From NCBI RefSeq assembly GCF_029894125.1, contig NZ_JARXYZ010000004.1:1-64000 (forward strand): 64,000 nucleotides of DNA, in the 5' to 3' direction. This DNA is from Kitasatospora sp. MAA19. GTDB lineage: Bacteria > Actinomycetota > Actinomycetes > Streptomycetales > Streptomycetaceae. The notes under the pieces are model-generated. The model was not told the origin of the DNA. It did not search any database and was given only the letters and a program-made list of their open reading frames with translations. Shown piece by piece: positions 20,341 through 33,437 of the stretch. A program made the position numbers and the translations under genes. How positions within the stretch are numbered: the stretch's first letter is position 1; each line of letters starts with the position of its first letter.

Positions 20341-20353
20341 GTCACTCAATGAC
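20341..20353. promoter_or_regulatory. Small inverted repeat in the GGDEF-EAL upstream region
   Basis: GTCA-CTCAA-TGAC lies in the only AT-richer part of the 372-nt gap between the LuxR gene and the GGDEF-EAL gene, at the probable promoter of the latter (minus strand). It only partly fits the BldD box, so a regulator is not assigned. The rest of this gap (20165-20536) holds the LuxR-gene terminator and no ORF I support. Confidence 0.3.
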
Positions 20354-20476
20354 ACGCACACTCAACTTAGAGTAATGGCGCGAGGGTGGGGAAATACACC
20401 TGATTCCGGCGGATCGGCCCGGTTGGCGGCGGCGCTCGGCCGGGGGCTCACGCGGCGCGCACAGGAGCACGTGACG

Positions 20477-20531
20477 GCGCCCGGCCGCCGGGCCCCGGAC
20501 CGGCGACGGTCGGGGGCCCGGCGCCGGGCGC
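20477..20531 (-). terminator. Terminator of the LuxR-family gene
   Basis: A long, slightly bulged GC stem (from GCGCCCGG at 20477 to CCGGGCGC ending 20531) directly follows the stop at 20537. Confidence 0.7.
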
Positions 20532-20536
20532 GTGGA

Positions 20537-23500
20537 TCAGCGGACGGCCGGGGTCAGATCGTCCGGGAACAGCCGCAGCCGGTGCGCCAGCGCGGCCGCC
20601 TCGCCCCGGCCGGTGACCGCGAGCTTGCCCAGGATGTTGGAGACGTGCACGCTCGCGGTCTTCGGAGAGATGTACAGCTCCTCCGCGATCTGCCGGTTGG
20701 TCCAGCCGCGTGCGAGCAATCGGAGCACGTCCCGCTCACGGGGGGTGAGGCCGAAGGACTCCCCGGCGGGCGGGGGCACGGCCGGCCCGGCGGCCGGGCG
20801 TGCGGCCGGCGCCGGGGTCAGCGTCAGCCCGGCCCGGTCGGCCAGCCCCGCGATCTCCGCCAGTAGCGGGCGGTCGCCCCGGACGGTGGCCAGCTCCCGC
20901 GCCTCGCGCAGCAGTTCGGTCCCGGCCTCGCGCCGCCCGGCCTGCACCTCGGCCTCGCCGGCCCGCAGCAGGGCCGCCGCCAGCGGGTACGGCAGCCCGG
21001 TCGGCCGCAGCGCGGCGACCGCGGCGGCCCACTGCGCCGGGGTGTCGGCGGCCTCGGCGCGGGCCAGCTCGCCCTCCAGCAGTCGGGCCCAGCCGTGGTG
21101 CAGCGGCGCCCGCGGCCGGAGCCGGGTGGCCGCCTCGGCGATCGCGGCCAGCACCTCGGCCCGGCCCGCCGCGGCCTCCGGCAGGCCCCGGCTGTCCGCC
21201 TCCACCGCGGCGGCCTCGACCAGCAGCGGGTACACGTCGGACTCGTGGCCGAGCCTCCCCTCCTCCGCCAGCGCGGCGAGCAGTTCCTCCCGGGCCTCCA
21301 GCGGCCGCCCGCCGAGCGCGGCGACCCGCACCGCCAGTCGGCTGATCGGCATGCTGTGCTGGAGCTGGCCGACCCGGTTGGCCGACCGGGCCTGCGCCAG
21401 CACGGTCGCCGCGCCGGCCAGGTCGCCGCGCAGCACGGCGAGGTCGCCGCGCATCCGGTCCAGGAACTCGGCGTGGGTGCCGGTCAGGCTGGTCAGCTCG
21501 CAGGCGGCGAGCACCTCCTCGGCCTCCGCGGCCCGCCCGAGGTCGGTCAGCGCCTCGGCCAGGTTGCCGGTCAGGATGGTGCCGATGTTGCGCAGCAGGC
21601 CGTTGCCGTCCGCGAAGACCAGGCCCTCGCGGGCCAGCGCCACCGCCTCCTCGGCCCGGCCCAGCCCGCGCTGCAGGCTGGCCAGGTTGTTGACGCCGCG
21701 CAGCAGCAGGTCGGGCACGCCCAGCCGGCGGGCCGTCTCGACCGCCCCGGCCAGTTCGGCCAGCCCGCCCTCGGCGTCGCCCTGCACGTCGTACCGCAGG
21801 CCGCCGAGCGTCATCCGGGCGTGCACCTCGACGGAGTGCGCACCGACCTCCTGGGCGATCCGGATCGCCCGCTCGGCGAGTCCGAGGTGCTCGGGGCCGG
21901 GCTTCTTGAGCATCGCCACCCCGGCGCCGAGCGCGAACACCTCGGCCTGGACGGCGGACGGCGGCAGGTGGTCGACCAGCCGGTGCGCGTACAGGATCTC
22001 CTCGTCGTCCCCGGAGCGGCGCAGATTGCCCAGCATCCGGGCCCGGTTGATCCGGAACCAGGCCGCGCGCACCGGGTGCACCGTCTCGTCGACCAGCCGC
22101 AGCCCCCGCCTGGCGAGGCTCAGTCCGCGCTCGCGGTCGCCGCAGCGCCGGGCCGCGACCACCGCCTCGGCCAGGACGTCGATCAGCTGGATCCGGTCGC
22201 AGTCCTCGTCGGCGGTGCTGTGGTCGCAGGAGCCCGGCGGGTAGGTCTCGGCCCAGTCGTACGGGCGCAGGGTGTGCGCCAGCACCTCCTCGGAGACCAT
22301 GTCCCACAGCTCCAGGGCGCGTTCCAGCATGCCCAGTTGCTCGGCGAAGGCGTTGCGGCGCCGGGCCGCGCGGGCGGCGTCCAGGGCGGTCGGCAGGGCG
22401 CGGGCCGGATCGTGCGCGTGGTACCAGTAGTTGGCCAGCCGGGCGGGCAGGGCGTCACAGGAGACCAGGTGCGGCTGCGCCTCCACGGCGAGCGCGAACT
22501 TGCGGTTGATCCGGTGCCGCTCGCCGGGCAGCAGGTCGTCCGAGACGGCCTCGCGGACCAGCGCGTGCCGGAAGCGGTAGCCCTCGCCGTCGCTGTCCGG
22601 GCGCAGGATGTTGGCGCCGACGGCCGCCCGCAGCGCCTCGATCAGCGCCTCCTCGTCGTCGTCCAGGACGGCCGCCAGCAGGGCGTGTTCGACGTGCGAG
22701 CCGCCCTCGGCGGCGATCCGCACCACCCGCTGGGCCTCCTCGTCCAGGGTCTCCACCCGGACCAGCAGGATGTCGCGCAGCGAATCGGTGAGTCCGGCGC
22801 CGCAGCCGTCCTCGAAGGCGGTGGCCAACTCCTCGACGAAGAACGGGTTCCCCTCGGAGCGGCGGTGGATGCGGTCCACCAGCTTCCGGTCGGGGTCGGC
22901 GGTGCCGAGGATGCCGGCCAGCTGGGCGGCGACCTCGCCGCGGCCGAACCGCTCCAGCTCCAGCCGCTGGACGGTGCGCAGCCGTTCGAGCTCGGCCAGG
23001 AAGGGGCGCAGCGGGTGCCGACGGTGCAGGTCGTCGGAGCGGTAGGTGGCGACCAGCAGCACCCGGGAGCGGTGCAGGGTGCGGACCAGGAAGGCGAGCA
23101 GCTCGCGGGTGGAGCGGTCGGACCAGTGCAGGTCCTCGACGGCGAAAACGAGGGTACGCTCCGCGCCGAGCCGCTCGAACAGCCTCGCGGTGTGCTCGAA
23201 CAGCCGGGCCCGGCCATACTCGTCGTTCGGCTCGCCGTCGGCCTCGCCGAACTCGGGCAGCAGCCGGGCCAGATGCCCCTCGCTGCCGGCGGCCGCGGCC
23301 TCCAGCTCTGCGCCCAGCGAGCGGTGCAGTCGACGCAGCGCGCCGGCCAGCGGGGCGTACGGCAGGCCCTCGGCGCCGATCTCCAGACAGCCGCCGAGCG
23401 TGGTGACCGCTCCCCCGTCGCCGGCCCGCTTCAGGAACTCCTCCAGCAGGCGGGTCTTGCCGACGCCCGCCTCGCCGCCGATCAGCACGGCCTGCGGGCT

Positions 23501-23590
23501 GCCGGAGCCGGCCCGGCGCAGCGCGTCGGTCAGTTCGGTGATCTCGCTGCCGCGGCCGACGAAGACGGGACTCACCGATATCTGCTGCAT
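20537..23590 (-). CDS. Large ATPase LuxR-family transcriptional regulator (LAL type)
   Basis: 1017 residues from ATG 23590 (ATG 23602 is four codons earlier; neither has a clear ribosome site). The N-terminal AAA/NACHT-like ATPase starts PVFVGRGSEITEL, with Walker A GEAGVGKT near residue 39 and Walker B FAVEDLHWSD. The middle is helical, TPR-like. A C-terminal LuxR helix-turn-helix is visible in LTPRERDVLRLLARG...NRQIAEELYISPKTASVHV. Such large regulators often control secondary metabolism or sugar use, but its conserved position beside gatB and ilv suggests a core function. Target genes are not evident. It is followed by its own terminator and is probably monocistronic. Confidence 0.88.
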   Translation of the reverse strand: MQQISVSPVFVGRGSEITELTDALRRAGSGSPQAVLIGGEAGVGKTRLLEEFLKRAGDGGAVTTLGGCLEIGAEGLPYAPLAGALRRLHRSLGAELEAAAAGSEGHLARLLPEFGEADGEPNDEYGRARLFEHTARLFERLGAERTLVFAVEDLHWSDRSTRELLAFLVRTLHRSRVLLVATYRSDDLHRRHPLRPFLAELERLRTVQRLELERFGRGEVAAQLAGILGTADPDRKLVDRIHRRSEGNPFFVEELATAFEDGCGAGLTDSLRDILLVRVETLDEEAQRVVRIAAEGGSHVEHALLAAVLDDDEEALIEALRAAVGANILRPDSDGEGYRFRHALVREAVSDDLLPGERHRINRKFALAVEAQPHLVSCDALPARLANYWYHAHDPARALPTALDAARAARRRNAFAEQLGMLERALELWDMVSEEVLAHTLRPYDWAETYPPGSCDHSTADEDCDRIQLIDVLAEAVVAARRCGDRERGLSLARRGLRLVDETVHPVRAAWFRINRARMLGNLRRSGDDEEILYAHRLVDHLPPSAVQAEVFALGAGVAMLKKPGPEHLGLAERAIRIAQEVGAHSVEVHARMTLGGLRYDVQGDAEGGLAELAGAVETARRLGVPDLLLRGVNNLASLQRGLGRAEEAVALAREGLVFADGNGLLRNIGTILTGNLAEALTDLGRAAEAEEVLAACELTSLTGTHAEFLDRMRGDLAVLRGDLAGAATVLAQARSANRVGQLQHSMPISRLAVRVAALGGRPLEAREELLAALAEEGRLGHESDVYPLLVEAAAVEADSRGLPEAAAGRAEVLAAIAEAATRLRPRAPLHHGWARLLEGELARAEAADTPAQWAAAVAALRPTGLPYPLAAALLRAGEAEVQAGRREAGTELLREARELATVRGDRPLLAEIAGLADRAGLTLTPAPAARPAAGPAVPPPAGESFGLTPRERDVLRLLARGWTNRQIAEELYISPKTASVHVSNILGKLAVTGRGEAAALAHRLRLFPDDLTPAVR

Positions 23591-23724
23591 GGAGGCGAGC
23601 ATGCCATAGCCGGAGCCGGCGGGCCGAGCGGATATCCCGCCCCGTGGACGCCCGGAGGGGGAGGCGCTCCCCCGCAGCGCCTCCCCCTCGGACGTTCCCT
23701 CGGCACCGTCGTGGTGCCGGTCCG

Positions 23725-23883
23725 TCAGCATTCCGGCTGACGCACGGGGCGCCGCTGGAAGCGGGCGGCCACCGGACGCTGCCGCAGGCGGCGCGCCTCC
23801 TTGGCCTCGCGTACCAGGCGCTGGTGCTCGGCGCGGGCGGCAAGCTCGTGGGCCTGCTGCTGGATGAGCTCGTACTCGATCAC
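23725..23883 (-). CDS. Small charged helical hypothetical protein, 52 residues
   Basis: Starts at GTG 23883 with AAGGGGA eight bases upstream; a longer frame to 23958 lacks a ribosome site. The sequence VIEYELIQQQAHELAARAEH followed by many Arg/Glu/Ala residues predicts one long amphipathic helix, ending RPVRQPEC. Similar short Arg-rich proteins are common and unannotated in Streptomyces. No function can be assigned. It lies alone between the LuxR gene and the gatB terminator. Confidence 0.65.
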   Translation of the reverse strand: MIEYELIQQQAHELAARAEHQRLVREAKEARRLRQRPVAARFQRRPVRQPEC

Positions 23884-24018
23884 TTCGGTTCCCCTTGTGG
23901 GTCTCACTGCGTTTCGCTGTCGAGTAAGAGCTTCCTCTCCCAGCGGGGGGTGCCACATCGGAAGCCCTACCGATCTTCCGGGCCCCGGATGCCTTAGATC
24001 GGGGCCCGGGGGACGACA

Positions 24019-24060
24019 AAGGCCCGGTCTTACCTCGATACAGAGGTGAGACCGGGCCTT
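24019..24060 (-). terminator. gatB operon terminator
   Basis: An 18-bp stem (24019-24036 with 24043-24060, one G-U pair) with a 6-nt loop, 68 nt after the gatB stop. Confidence 0.9.
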
Positions 24061-24100
24061 AGGCCTTACTTAGAGGGCCTTAGATGCCTTAGGCGCCTTA
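24056..24100. repeat. Five copies of GCCTTA between gatB and its terminator
   Basis: GCCTTA occurs at 24056, 24063, 24077, 24086 and 24095 within 45 bases, usually followed by G; a related ACCTCAG follows. On the transcript it reads as repeated CTAAGGC. It forms the 3' untranslated segment of the gatB mRNA. Confidence 0.7.
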
Positions 24101-24127
24101 GGAACCTCAGACAGAGGCGCCCAGCGC

Positions 24128-25639
24128 CTACTGTCCTTCCACGCCCAGCCGCTCCAGGATCAGATCCTTGACGCGGGCCGCGTCGGCCTGGCCGCGGGTG
24201 GCCTTCATGACCGCGCCGACCAGCGCGCCGACCGCCGCGACCTTGCCGTCGCGGATCTTGGCGGCGATCGCCTCGTTGTCGGCGATGGCCTGGTCGACGG
24301 CGGCGCCGAGCGCGGAGTCGTCCGAGACGACGGCCAGGCCGCGCTTCTCGACGACCTCGTCCGGCTCGCCCTCGCCGGCCAGCACGGCCTCGATGACCTG
24401 GCGGGCCAGCTTGTCGTTCAGCTTGCCCTCGGCGACCAGCGCGGTGACCCGGGCGACCTGCGCCGGGGTGATCGGCTGCTCGCTCAGCTCGGTGCCGGTC
24501 TCGTTGGCCCGGCGGGCCAGCTCGCCCATCCACCACTTGCGGGCCTGGTCGGCCGGGGCGCCGGCGGCGATGGTCTCCAGGATCGGCTCGACGGCGCCGG
24601 CGTTCAGCACCGACTGCATGTCCTTGTCGGACAGGCCCCACTCGGCCTGCAGCCGCGCCCGGCGCACCCGCGGCAGCTCCGGCAGGCCGGCGCGCAGCTC
24701 CTCGACCCACGCGCGGGCGGGGGCGATCGGCACCAGGTCCGGCTCGGGGAAGTAGCGGTAGTCCTCGGCGTTGTCCTTGATCCGGCCCGAGGTGGTGGAG
24801 CCGTCCTCCTCGTGGAAGTGCCGGGTCTCCTGGACGATCGTGCCGCCGTCGGTCAGCACGGTGGCGTGCCGCTGGATCTCGAACCGGGCGGCCCGCTCCA
24901 CGCTGCGCAGCGAGTTGACGTTCTTGGTCTCCGAGCGGGTGCCGAAGGTCTCGGTGCCGTTGGGGCGCAGCGACAGGTTGACGTCGCAGCGCATCTGGCC
25001 CTTGTCCATCCGGGCCTCGGAGACGCCCAGCGCCTTGATCAGCTCACGCAGTTCGGCGACGTACGCCTTGGCGACCTCGGGGGCGCGCTCGCCGGCGCCG
25101 ACGATCGGCTTGGTGACGATCTCGATCAGCGGGATGCCGGCCCGGTTGTAGTCGAGCAGCGAGTGGGTGGCGCCGTGGATGCGGCCGGTGGCGCCGCCGA
25201 CGTGGCTGGACTTGCCGGTGTCCTCCTCCATGTGGGCGCGCTCGATCTCCACGCGGAAGGTCGAGCCGTCCTCCAGCTGCACGTCGAGGTAGCCGTTGAA
25301 GGCGATCGGCTCGTCGTACTGCGAGGTCTGGAAGTTCTTGGGCATGTCCGGGTAGAAGTAGTTCTTCCGAGCGAACCGGCACCACTCGGCGATCTCGCAG
25401 TTCAGCGCCAGGCCGATCTTGACGGCCGACTCCACGCCGATCGCGTTGACCACCGGCAGCGAGCCCGGCAGGCCCAGGCAGGTCGGGCAGGTCTGGCTGT
25501 TCGGCTCGGCGCCCAGCTCGGTCGAGCAACCGCAGAACATCTTGGTCTTGGTACCCAGCTCGACGTGGACCTCAAGGCCCATCACCGGGTCGTACGACGC
25601 GAGAGCGTCCTCGTAGGAGACCAGGTTCATGACGCTCAC
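24128..25639 (-). CDS. gatB: Asp-tRNA(Asn)/Glu-tRNA(Gln) amidotransferase subunit B
   Basis: 503 residues from GTG 25639, which has AAGGGGA seven bases upstream; ATG 25630 is an alternative three codons later. The GatB core starts [21 protein letters not shown] (Zn-site cysteines) and includes [18 protein letters not shown] and the [10 protein letters not shown] motif. The C-terminal YqeY-like tail binds tRNA. With GatC and GatA it converts misacylated Glu-tRNA(Gln) or Asp-tRNA(Asn), essential where GlnRS or AsnRS is absent. Last gene of gatC-gatA-small protein-gatB. Confidence 0.95.
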   Translation of the reverse strand: MSVMNLVSYEDALASYDPVMGLEVHVELGTKTKMFCGCSTELGAEPNSQTCPTCLGLPGSLPVVNAIGVESAVKIGLALNCEIAEWCRFARKNYFYPDMPKNFQTSQYDEPIAFNGYLDVQLEDGSTFRVEIERAHMEEDTGKSSHVGGATGRIHGATHSLLDYNRAGIPLIEIVTKPIVGAGERAPEVAKAYVAELRELIKALGVSEARMDKGQMRCDVNLSLRPNGTETFGTRSETKNVNSLRSVERAARFEIQRHATVLTDGGTIVQETRHFHEEDGSTTSGRIKDNAEDYRYFPEPDLVPIAPARAWVEELRAGLPELPRVRRARLQAEWGLSDKDMQSVLNAGAVEPILETIAAGAPADQARKWWMGELARRANETGTELSEQPITPAQVARVTALVAEGKLNDKLARQVIEAVLAGEGEPDEVVEKRGLAVVSDDSALGAAVDQAIADNEAIAAKIRDGKVAAVGALVGAVMKATRGQADAARVKDLILERLGVEGQ

Positions 25640-25716
25640 AGCGTCCCCTTCACTAAAAGACTTGGGAGGTACGGGCCCGGCCGCCGCTCGCACGGGGCCG
25701 GGCCGGGGCGCTCAGC

Positions 25717-25977
25717 TCAGCCCAGCAGTACGTCGTCGGAGCCGAGCCGGCGCAGCTCGCGCACCAGCAGGGCGGTGCCGGTGATCAGCGCGGCGGCGCC
25801 GACCAGGGCGTTGACCAGCTTGAGGGTGTCGCTCTCCTCGCGGGCCTTGCGGACGTCCTTGACCACGGAGACCGCGCCGAAGGCGCTGCTGCCGATGGAC
25901 AGCCAGAGACCGGGCTTCGAGTGCTTGAAACCCTTGAGCGAAGCGGACTGGGCCTTGGCCTTCTCGATCTTGCTCAC
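25717..25977 (-). CDS. Small membrane protein inside the gat operon
   Basis: 86 residues from GTG 25977, whose GTGA overlaps the gatA stop, implying translational coupling. It begins [16 protein letters not shown], has one or two hydrophobic segments ([16 protein letters not shown] and [19 protein letters not shown]) and ends [10 protein letters not shown] protein of unknown function occupies the same place in S. coelicolor as I recall, so the arrangement appears conserved. There is no evidence that it is part of the amidotransferase. Confidence 0.8.
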   Translation of the reverse strand: MSKIEKAKAQSASLKGFKHSKPGLWLSIGSSAFGAVSVVKDVRKAREESDTLKLVNALVGAAALITGTALLVRELRRLGSDDVLLG

Positions 25978-27467
25978 AGAGCCGGTGCCTCCTCCAGCAG
26001 GGTGTGCCCCCACTTGTCGTTGAGTGCGGCCTCGACGGCGCCGCCCACCCGGTACAGGCGGTCGTCCGCCATCGCGGGCGCGATGATCTGCAGGCCGACC
26101 GGGAGATTGTCCTCCGGGGCCAGACCGACCGGCAGCGACATGGCCGCGTTGCCCGCGAGGTTCGACGGGATCGTGCAGAGGTCGGCCAGGTACATCGCCA
26201 TCGGGTCGTCGGCGCGCTCGCCGATCGGGAAGGCGGTGGTCGGCGTGGTCGGCGAGACCAGCACGTCCACGCCCGCGAAGGCGGCGTCGAAGTCGCGCGA
26301 GATGAGGGTGCGGACCTTCTGGGCCGAGCCGTAGTAGGCGTCGTAGTAGCCCGAGGAGAGGGCGTAGGTGCCCAGGATGATGCGACGCTTGACCTCGTCG
26401 CCGAAGCCGGCCTCGCGGGTCAGCGCGGTGACCTCCTCGGCCGAGCGCGAGCCGTCGTCGCCCACCCGCAGGCCGTAGCGCATCGCGTCGAAGCGGGCCA
26501 GGTTGGACGAGCACTCGCTGGGCGCGATCAGGTAGTACGCCGGCAGCGCCAGGGTGAAGGACGGGCAGGAGACCTCGACGACCTCGGCGCCCAGCTCGCG
26601 CAGCAGCTCCACCGACTCGTTGAAGCGCTGCATCACGCCGGTCTGGTAGCCCTCGCCGGCGAACTCCTTGACCACGCCGATCCGCATGCCGCGCACGTCG
26701 CGCAGCTTCGCGGCCTCGACCACGGCCGGGACGGGCGCGTCGATCGAGGTGGAGTCCAGCGGGTCGTGCCCGGCGATGGCCTCGTGCAGCAGCGCCGCGT
26801 CCAGCACGGTGCGGGCGCACGGGCCGCCCTGGTCCAGCGAGGACGAGAAGGCGACCAGGCCGTAGCGGGACACCGAGCCGTAGGTCGGCTTGACGCCGAC
26901 GGTGCCGGTGACTGCGCCGGGCTGGCGGATCGAGCCGCCGGTGTCGGTGCCGATCGCCAGCGGGGCCTCGAAGGCGGCCAGCGCCGCGGCCGAGCCGCCG
27001 CCGGAGCCGCCGGGGATACGGGAGAGGTCCCACGGGTTGCCGGTCGGGCCGTAGGCGGAGTTCTCGGTGGAGGAGCCCATCGCGAACTCGTCCATGTTGG
27101 TCTTGCCGAGGATGACGACGCCGGCGTCCTTGAGACGGCTGGTCAGCGTGGCGTCGTACGGCGGGATCCAGCCTTCGAGGATCTTGGAGCCGCAGGTGGT
27201 CGGGATGCCCTCGGTGGTGAAGACGTCCTTCAGCGCGAGCGGGACGCCGGCCAGCGGGCCCAGCTCCTCGCCCTTGGCGCGCTTCTCATCGACGGCCCTG
27301 GCGGCCTTCAGCGCGCCCTCGGTGTCCACGTGCAGGAAGGCGTTGACCTTCTTGTCGACGGCGTCGATGCGGTCCAGGTGCGCCTGCGCGACCTCGACGG
27401 CGGACACCTCGCCCTTGGCGATGGCGGAGGCCGTCTCGGCGGCGGTGTAACGGATCAGCTCGGTCAT
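25974..27467 (-). CDS. gatA: Asp-tRNA(Asn)/Glu-tRNA(Gln) amidotransferase subunit A
   Basis: 497 residues; the amidase that releases ammonia from glutamine for GatB. The Ser-cisSer-Lys triad is complete: Lys80 (LALKDV), cis-Ser155 ([10 protein letters not shown]) and nucleophile Ser179 ([11 protein letters not shown]). Start ATG 27467 is 5 nt after the gatC stop. The stop overlaps the next small gene. Confidence 0.96.
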   Translation of the reverse strand: MTELIRYTAAETASAIAKGEVSAVEVAQAHLDRIDAVDKKVNAFLHVDTEGALKAARAVDEKRAKGEELGPLAGVPLALKDVFTTEGIPTTCGSKILEGWIPPYDATLTSRLKDAGVVILGKTNMDEFAMGSSTENSAYGPTGNPWDLSRIPGGSGGGSAAALAAFEAPLAIGTDTGGSIRQPGAVTGTVGVKPTYGSVSRYGLVAFSSSLDQGGPCARTVLDAALLHEAIAGHDPLDSTSIDAPVPAVVEAAKLRDVRGMRIGVVKEFAGEGYQTGVMQRFNESVELLRELGAEVVEVSCPSFTLALPAYYLIAPSECSSNLARFDAMRYGLRVGDDGSRSAEEVTALTREAGFGDEVKRRIILGTYALSSGYYDAYYGSAQKVRTLISRDFDAAFAGVDVLVSPTTPTTAFPIGERADDPMAMYLADLCTIPSNLAGNAAMSLPVGLAPEDNLPVGLQIIAPAMADDRLYRVGGAVEAALNDKWGHTLLEEAPAL

Positions 27468-27472
27468 CTCGG

Positions 27473-27769
27473 TCAGTCCTCCCCGAGGATCTGCGGCACA
27501 CGGAAACGCTGCTCCTCGGCGGCCGGAGCGCCGGACAGCGCCTGGTCCGGGGTGAGCGACGGCCGCACCTCGTCCGCGCGCATGACGTTGGTCAGCGGGA
27601 GCGGGTGGGAGGTCGGCGGGACGTCCTGTCCGGCGACCTCGGAAACGCGGGCGACCGCGCCGATGATCACGTCGAGCTGCTCGGCGAAGTGGTCCAGCTC
27701 TTCGGGCTTCAGCTCAAGACGCGACAGCCGGGCGAGGTGGGCGACCTCCTCGCGCGTGATGCCAGGCAT
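27473..27769 (-). CDS. gatC: Asp-tRNA(Asn)/Glu-tRNA(Gln) amidotransferase subunit C
   Basis: 98 residues from ATG 27769. Starts [19 protein letters not shown], the typical GatC helix, and ends with the conserved PQILGED. GatC wraps the GatA-GatB interface and stabilises the complex. It is the first gene of the operon; the promoter must lie in the 162 nt to the preceding gene end at 27932. Longer upstream frames have no homology. Confidence 0.94.
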   Translation of the reverse strand: MPGITREEVAHLARLSRLELKPEELDHFAEQLDVIIGAVARVSEVAGQDVPPTSHPLPLTNVMRADEVRPSLTPDQALSGAPAAEEQRFRVPQILGED

Positions 27770-27931
27770 GCAGCGATCCTCAGGGTGAGTTCTGGTGAGA
27801 CCCGGCACCGCGCTCAGGCGGTACCGGGCCCGGGCAGGAGCAACCGGTCCGGTGCTCCGTCCTCGTGGTCTTTGGACCCATCCTATGGGGCCCGGCCCGG
27901 CCACCGACCAACGCGTTGACGCGCGCGCCCG

Positions 27932-29731
27932 TCACTGCGGCCTGGTACGGGCCCAACTCTGCGTGCCCGGCGCCTGGATCTCCAGCTGCGCGGCCGGCAC
28001 CGGCTGGGGCACCGGCCCGGCCTGGACGGCCTGGACGGCGGGCGGCAGCACCGGCGGGATGACGGGCTGGACGACCGGCGGCAGCACCGGCTGGCCCCCC
28101 TGCATCGCCCGGAGGGCCGCCGGCAGCTGGCCGCGCGAGGCCGCCAGCCGCTCCACCGGCGGGGCGCCGGTGCGGTGCACCCGCAGCCAGGCGGTGGCCT
28201 GCTCGGCCGGCAGCGCCGCCGACACCAGCCAGCCCTGGACGGCGTCCACGCCCATGCAGTGCAGCCGCTCCCAGGTCTCGTCGTCCTCGACGCCCTCGGC
28301 GACCACGGTCAGGCCCAGCGAGTGGGCGAGCTCGACCGAGCAGCGCACCACCGCCGCGTCGTGGTCGTCGGCGACCATCCGGGAGACGAAGGAACGGTCG
28401 ATCTTCAACTCGCCGACCGGCAGGCTGCGCAGCCGCACCAGCGAGGAGTGGCCGGTGCCGAAGTCGTCCAGGGACATCCCGACGCCGTAGCCGCGCAGTT
28501 CGGCCAGGGTGTCGGCGGCGCGCCGGGAGTCGTCCAGCAGCAGCCGCTCGGTGATCTCCAGCTGGAGCGCGTGGGCCGGCACCTGGTGGCGGACGAGGTG
28601 GCCGGCGACGCGCTGCGCGAAGCCGGGGTTGAGCACGTCGCGCGGGGAGACGTTGACCGCGACCTGCACCTGCAGGCCCTGGTCCCGCCAGGAGGCGAGC
28701 TGCCCGACGGCGGCCTCCAGCACGTAGTCGGTGAGCCGGGGCATCAGGCCGCTGGACTCGGCGAGCCCGACGAACTCGTCCGGCGAGACCCGGCCCTGGC
28801 CGGGCCGCTCCCAGCGCAGCAGTGCCTCCAGGCCGACCACCCGGCCGTCGAAGGCCACCTTGGGCTGGTAGTGCAGCTGCACCTCACCGGTCTCCAGGGC
28901 CCGCCGCAGATCGCCGAGCAGCCCTATCCGGTACGGCGTGTCGGCGTCCTGGGTCTCGTCGTACTGCGCGACGCCGCTGCAACCGCGCTGGGCGTGGCCC
29001 ATCGCCACGTCGGCGCGGCGCAGCAGCGACTCGGCGTCCTGGGCGTGCTGCGGGTAGACGCAGACCCCGGCGCTGGCCTCCAGCACGAGCAGCAGTCCGT
29101 CCAGCCGGATCGGCGCGGCGAGTTCGGCGATCAGCGCCTTGGCGACCCGCTCCAGGCTGTCCGGGCAGTTGATGCCGGGCAGCAGCACGGCGAACTCGTC
29201 GCCGCCCATCCGGGCCACCATCGGGCGGCCGCGCCGGTAGTGCCGGGGCAGGCCGGCGAAGACGTCGTCGATGGACTCCCGGGTGGCACTGCCGGCCGGA
29301 CCGCCGGAGCGCAGCGCGCGGTGCAGCCGACGGGCGATGTGCACCAGCAGCCGGTCGCCGGCGGTGTGACCGAGAGTGTCGTTGAGCGATCGGAAGCGAT
29401 CGAGATCGAGCAGGATGAGACCGACGCTGTAGCCGTCCGCACGCTCCGCTATCGCCTCCTGGGCGGCCATCAGCAGGGCCTGACGGTTGGGCAGGTCCGT
29501 CAGCGGGTCGGTCAGCTGGTCGCGGGCGCGGTCGCGGGCGATCCGCCAGGCGGCGACCAGCACCGCCAGCGGCACCGCGAACAGCGGCAGCAGTTCGGGT
29601 TCGTACCGGTAGACCAGGACGGCCAGCGGGATGAGCGGCGCTGCACCGGCCAGCAGCACGCCGAGCAGCAGGACCGCACCCGCCACCCCCTGCGGCGGGC
29701 GTGTGGGCGCACCGCCGGTCGTACGATCCAT
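27932..29731 (-). CDS. rmdB: Membrane GGDEF-EAL protein, probable c-di-GMP phosphodiesterase (RmdB-like)
   Basis: 599 residues from ATG 29731, with GGAGGA ten bases upstream. Two membrane helices (about 16-64), GGDEF domain with GGDEF at 176-180 and an unusual 20-30 residue insert just before it, then an intact EAL domain (EAL 302-304 in GLEALLRWERP, DDFGTGHSS, KIDRSF, VVAEGVED). The C-terminal 60 residues are a Pro/Val/Gln-rich low-complexity tail. Architecture and position upstream of gatC and beside ligA fit S. coelicolor RmdB, a phosphodiesterase affecting development; the symbol rests on that and is inferred. GGDEF could still act as a GTP sensor. Confidence 0.82.
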   Translation of the reverse strand: MDRTTGGAPTRPPQGVAGAVLLLGVLLAGAAPLIPLAVLVYRYEPELLPLFAVPLAVLVAAWRIARDRARDQLTDPLTDLPNRQALLMAAQEAIAERADGYSVGLILLDLDRFRSLNDTLGHTAGDRLLVHIARRLHRALRSGGPAGSATRESIDDVFAGLPRHYRRGRPMVARMGGDEFAVLLPGINCPDSLERVAKALIAELAAPIRLDGLLLVLEASAGVCVYPQHAQDAESLLRRADVAMGHAQRGCSGVAQYDETQDADTPYRIGLLGDLRRALETGEVQLHYQPKVAFDGRVVGLEALLRWERPGQGRVSPDEFVGLAESSGLMPRLTDYVLEAAVGQLASWRDQGLQVQVAVNVSPRDVLNPGFAQRVAGHLVRHQVPAHALQLEITERLLLDDSRRAADTLAELRGYGVGMSLDDFGTGHSSLVRLRSLPVGELKIDRSFVSRMVADDHDAAVVRCSVELAHSLGLTVVAEGVEDDETWERLHCMGVDAVQGWLVSAALPAEQATAWLRVHRTGAPPVERLAASRGQLPAALRAMQGGQPVLPPVVQPVIPPVLPPAVQAVQAGPVPQPVPAAQLEIQAPGTQSWARTRPQ

Positions 29732-29940
29732 AAGCCCTGTCCTCCGTCGGGCCCGCCCCGTCAGGCCGCCGTACGGTGAGGCACCGTGCCGGTACCGACT
29801 GCTGCCGGGCATGGAGCGACCCCGCGGAGTACCGGCTCAGCCGGTGCCCCCACCCCTGCTGACACTCTGTTGCGCTCCAGAGTATGCCGGGGTCCACCCG
29901 GTGGGCAGACTTTCGGACAACCGGAAACGCGCCACCGCGC

Positions 29941-29990
29941 CCGGGTGTCGCACAGTGACACAATGCCCGCCTTCACGGCGCGACACCCGG
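29941..29990 (-). terminator. Large hairpin downstream of ligA
   Basis: An 11-bp stem (29941-29951 with 29980-29990) with a 28-nt loop lies 37 nt after the ligA stop. The 295-nt interval 29732-30026 otherwise holds the rmdB promoter region and no ORF I support. Confidence 0.5.
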
Positions 29991-30026
29991 TGACGTTGCA
30001 TCAGGACGATAACAAGACGGATTCGG

Positions 30027-33354
<3,328 letters not shown>

Positions 33355-33377
33355 CCGCCCGAGCCTACCCACGAGGA

Positions 33378-33416
33378 CGGCCCCGGTGCCGAGCGCGGGG
33401 CTCGGCACCGGGGCCG
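33378..33416. terminator. Perfect terminator hairpin, copy 1
   Basis: A 16-bp perfect stem (33378-33393 with 33401-33416). It follows the first beta-helix gene. Thirty bases of it recur exactly after the paralog at about 35901-35930. Confidence 0.85.
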
Positions 33417-33437
33417 CGGGAGGGTGATGCTTCGGGA

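Noticed and set aside
20341..20353. BldD box upstream of the GGDEF-EAL gene
   Set aside because: The GTCA/TGAC inverted repeat lacks key positions of the BldD consensus; kept only as an unassigned inverted repeat.
21095..23740. 881-codon + strand frame opposite the LuxR regulator
   Set aside because: Shadow frame with repetitive Gly/Ala/Gln content and no homology; the minus strand encodes clear Walker and HTH motifs.
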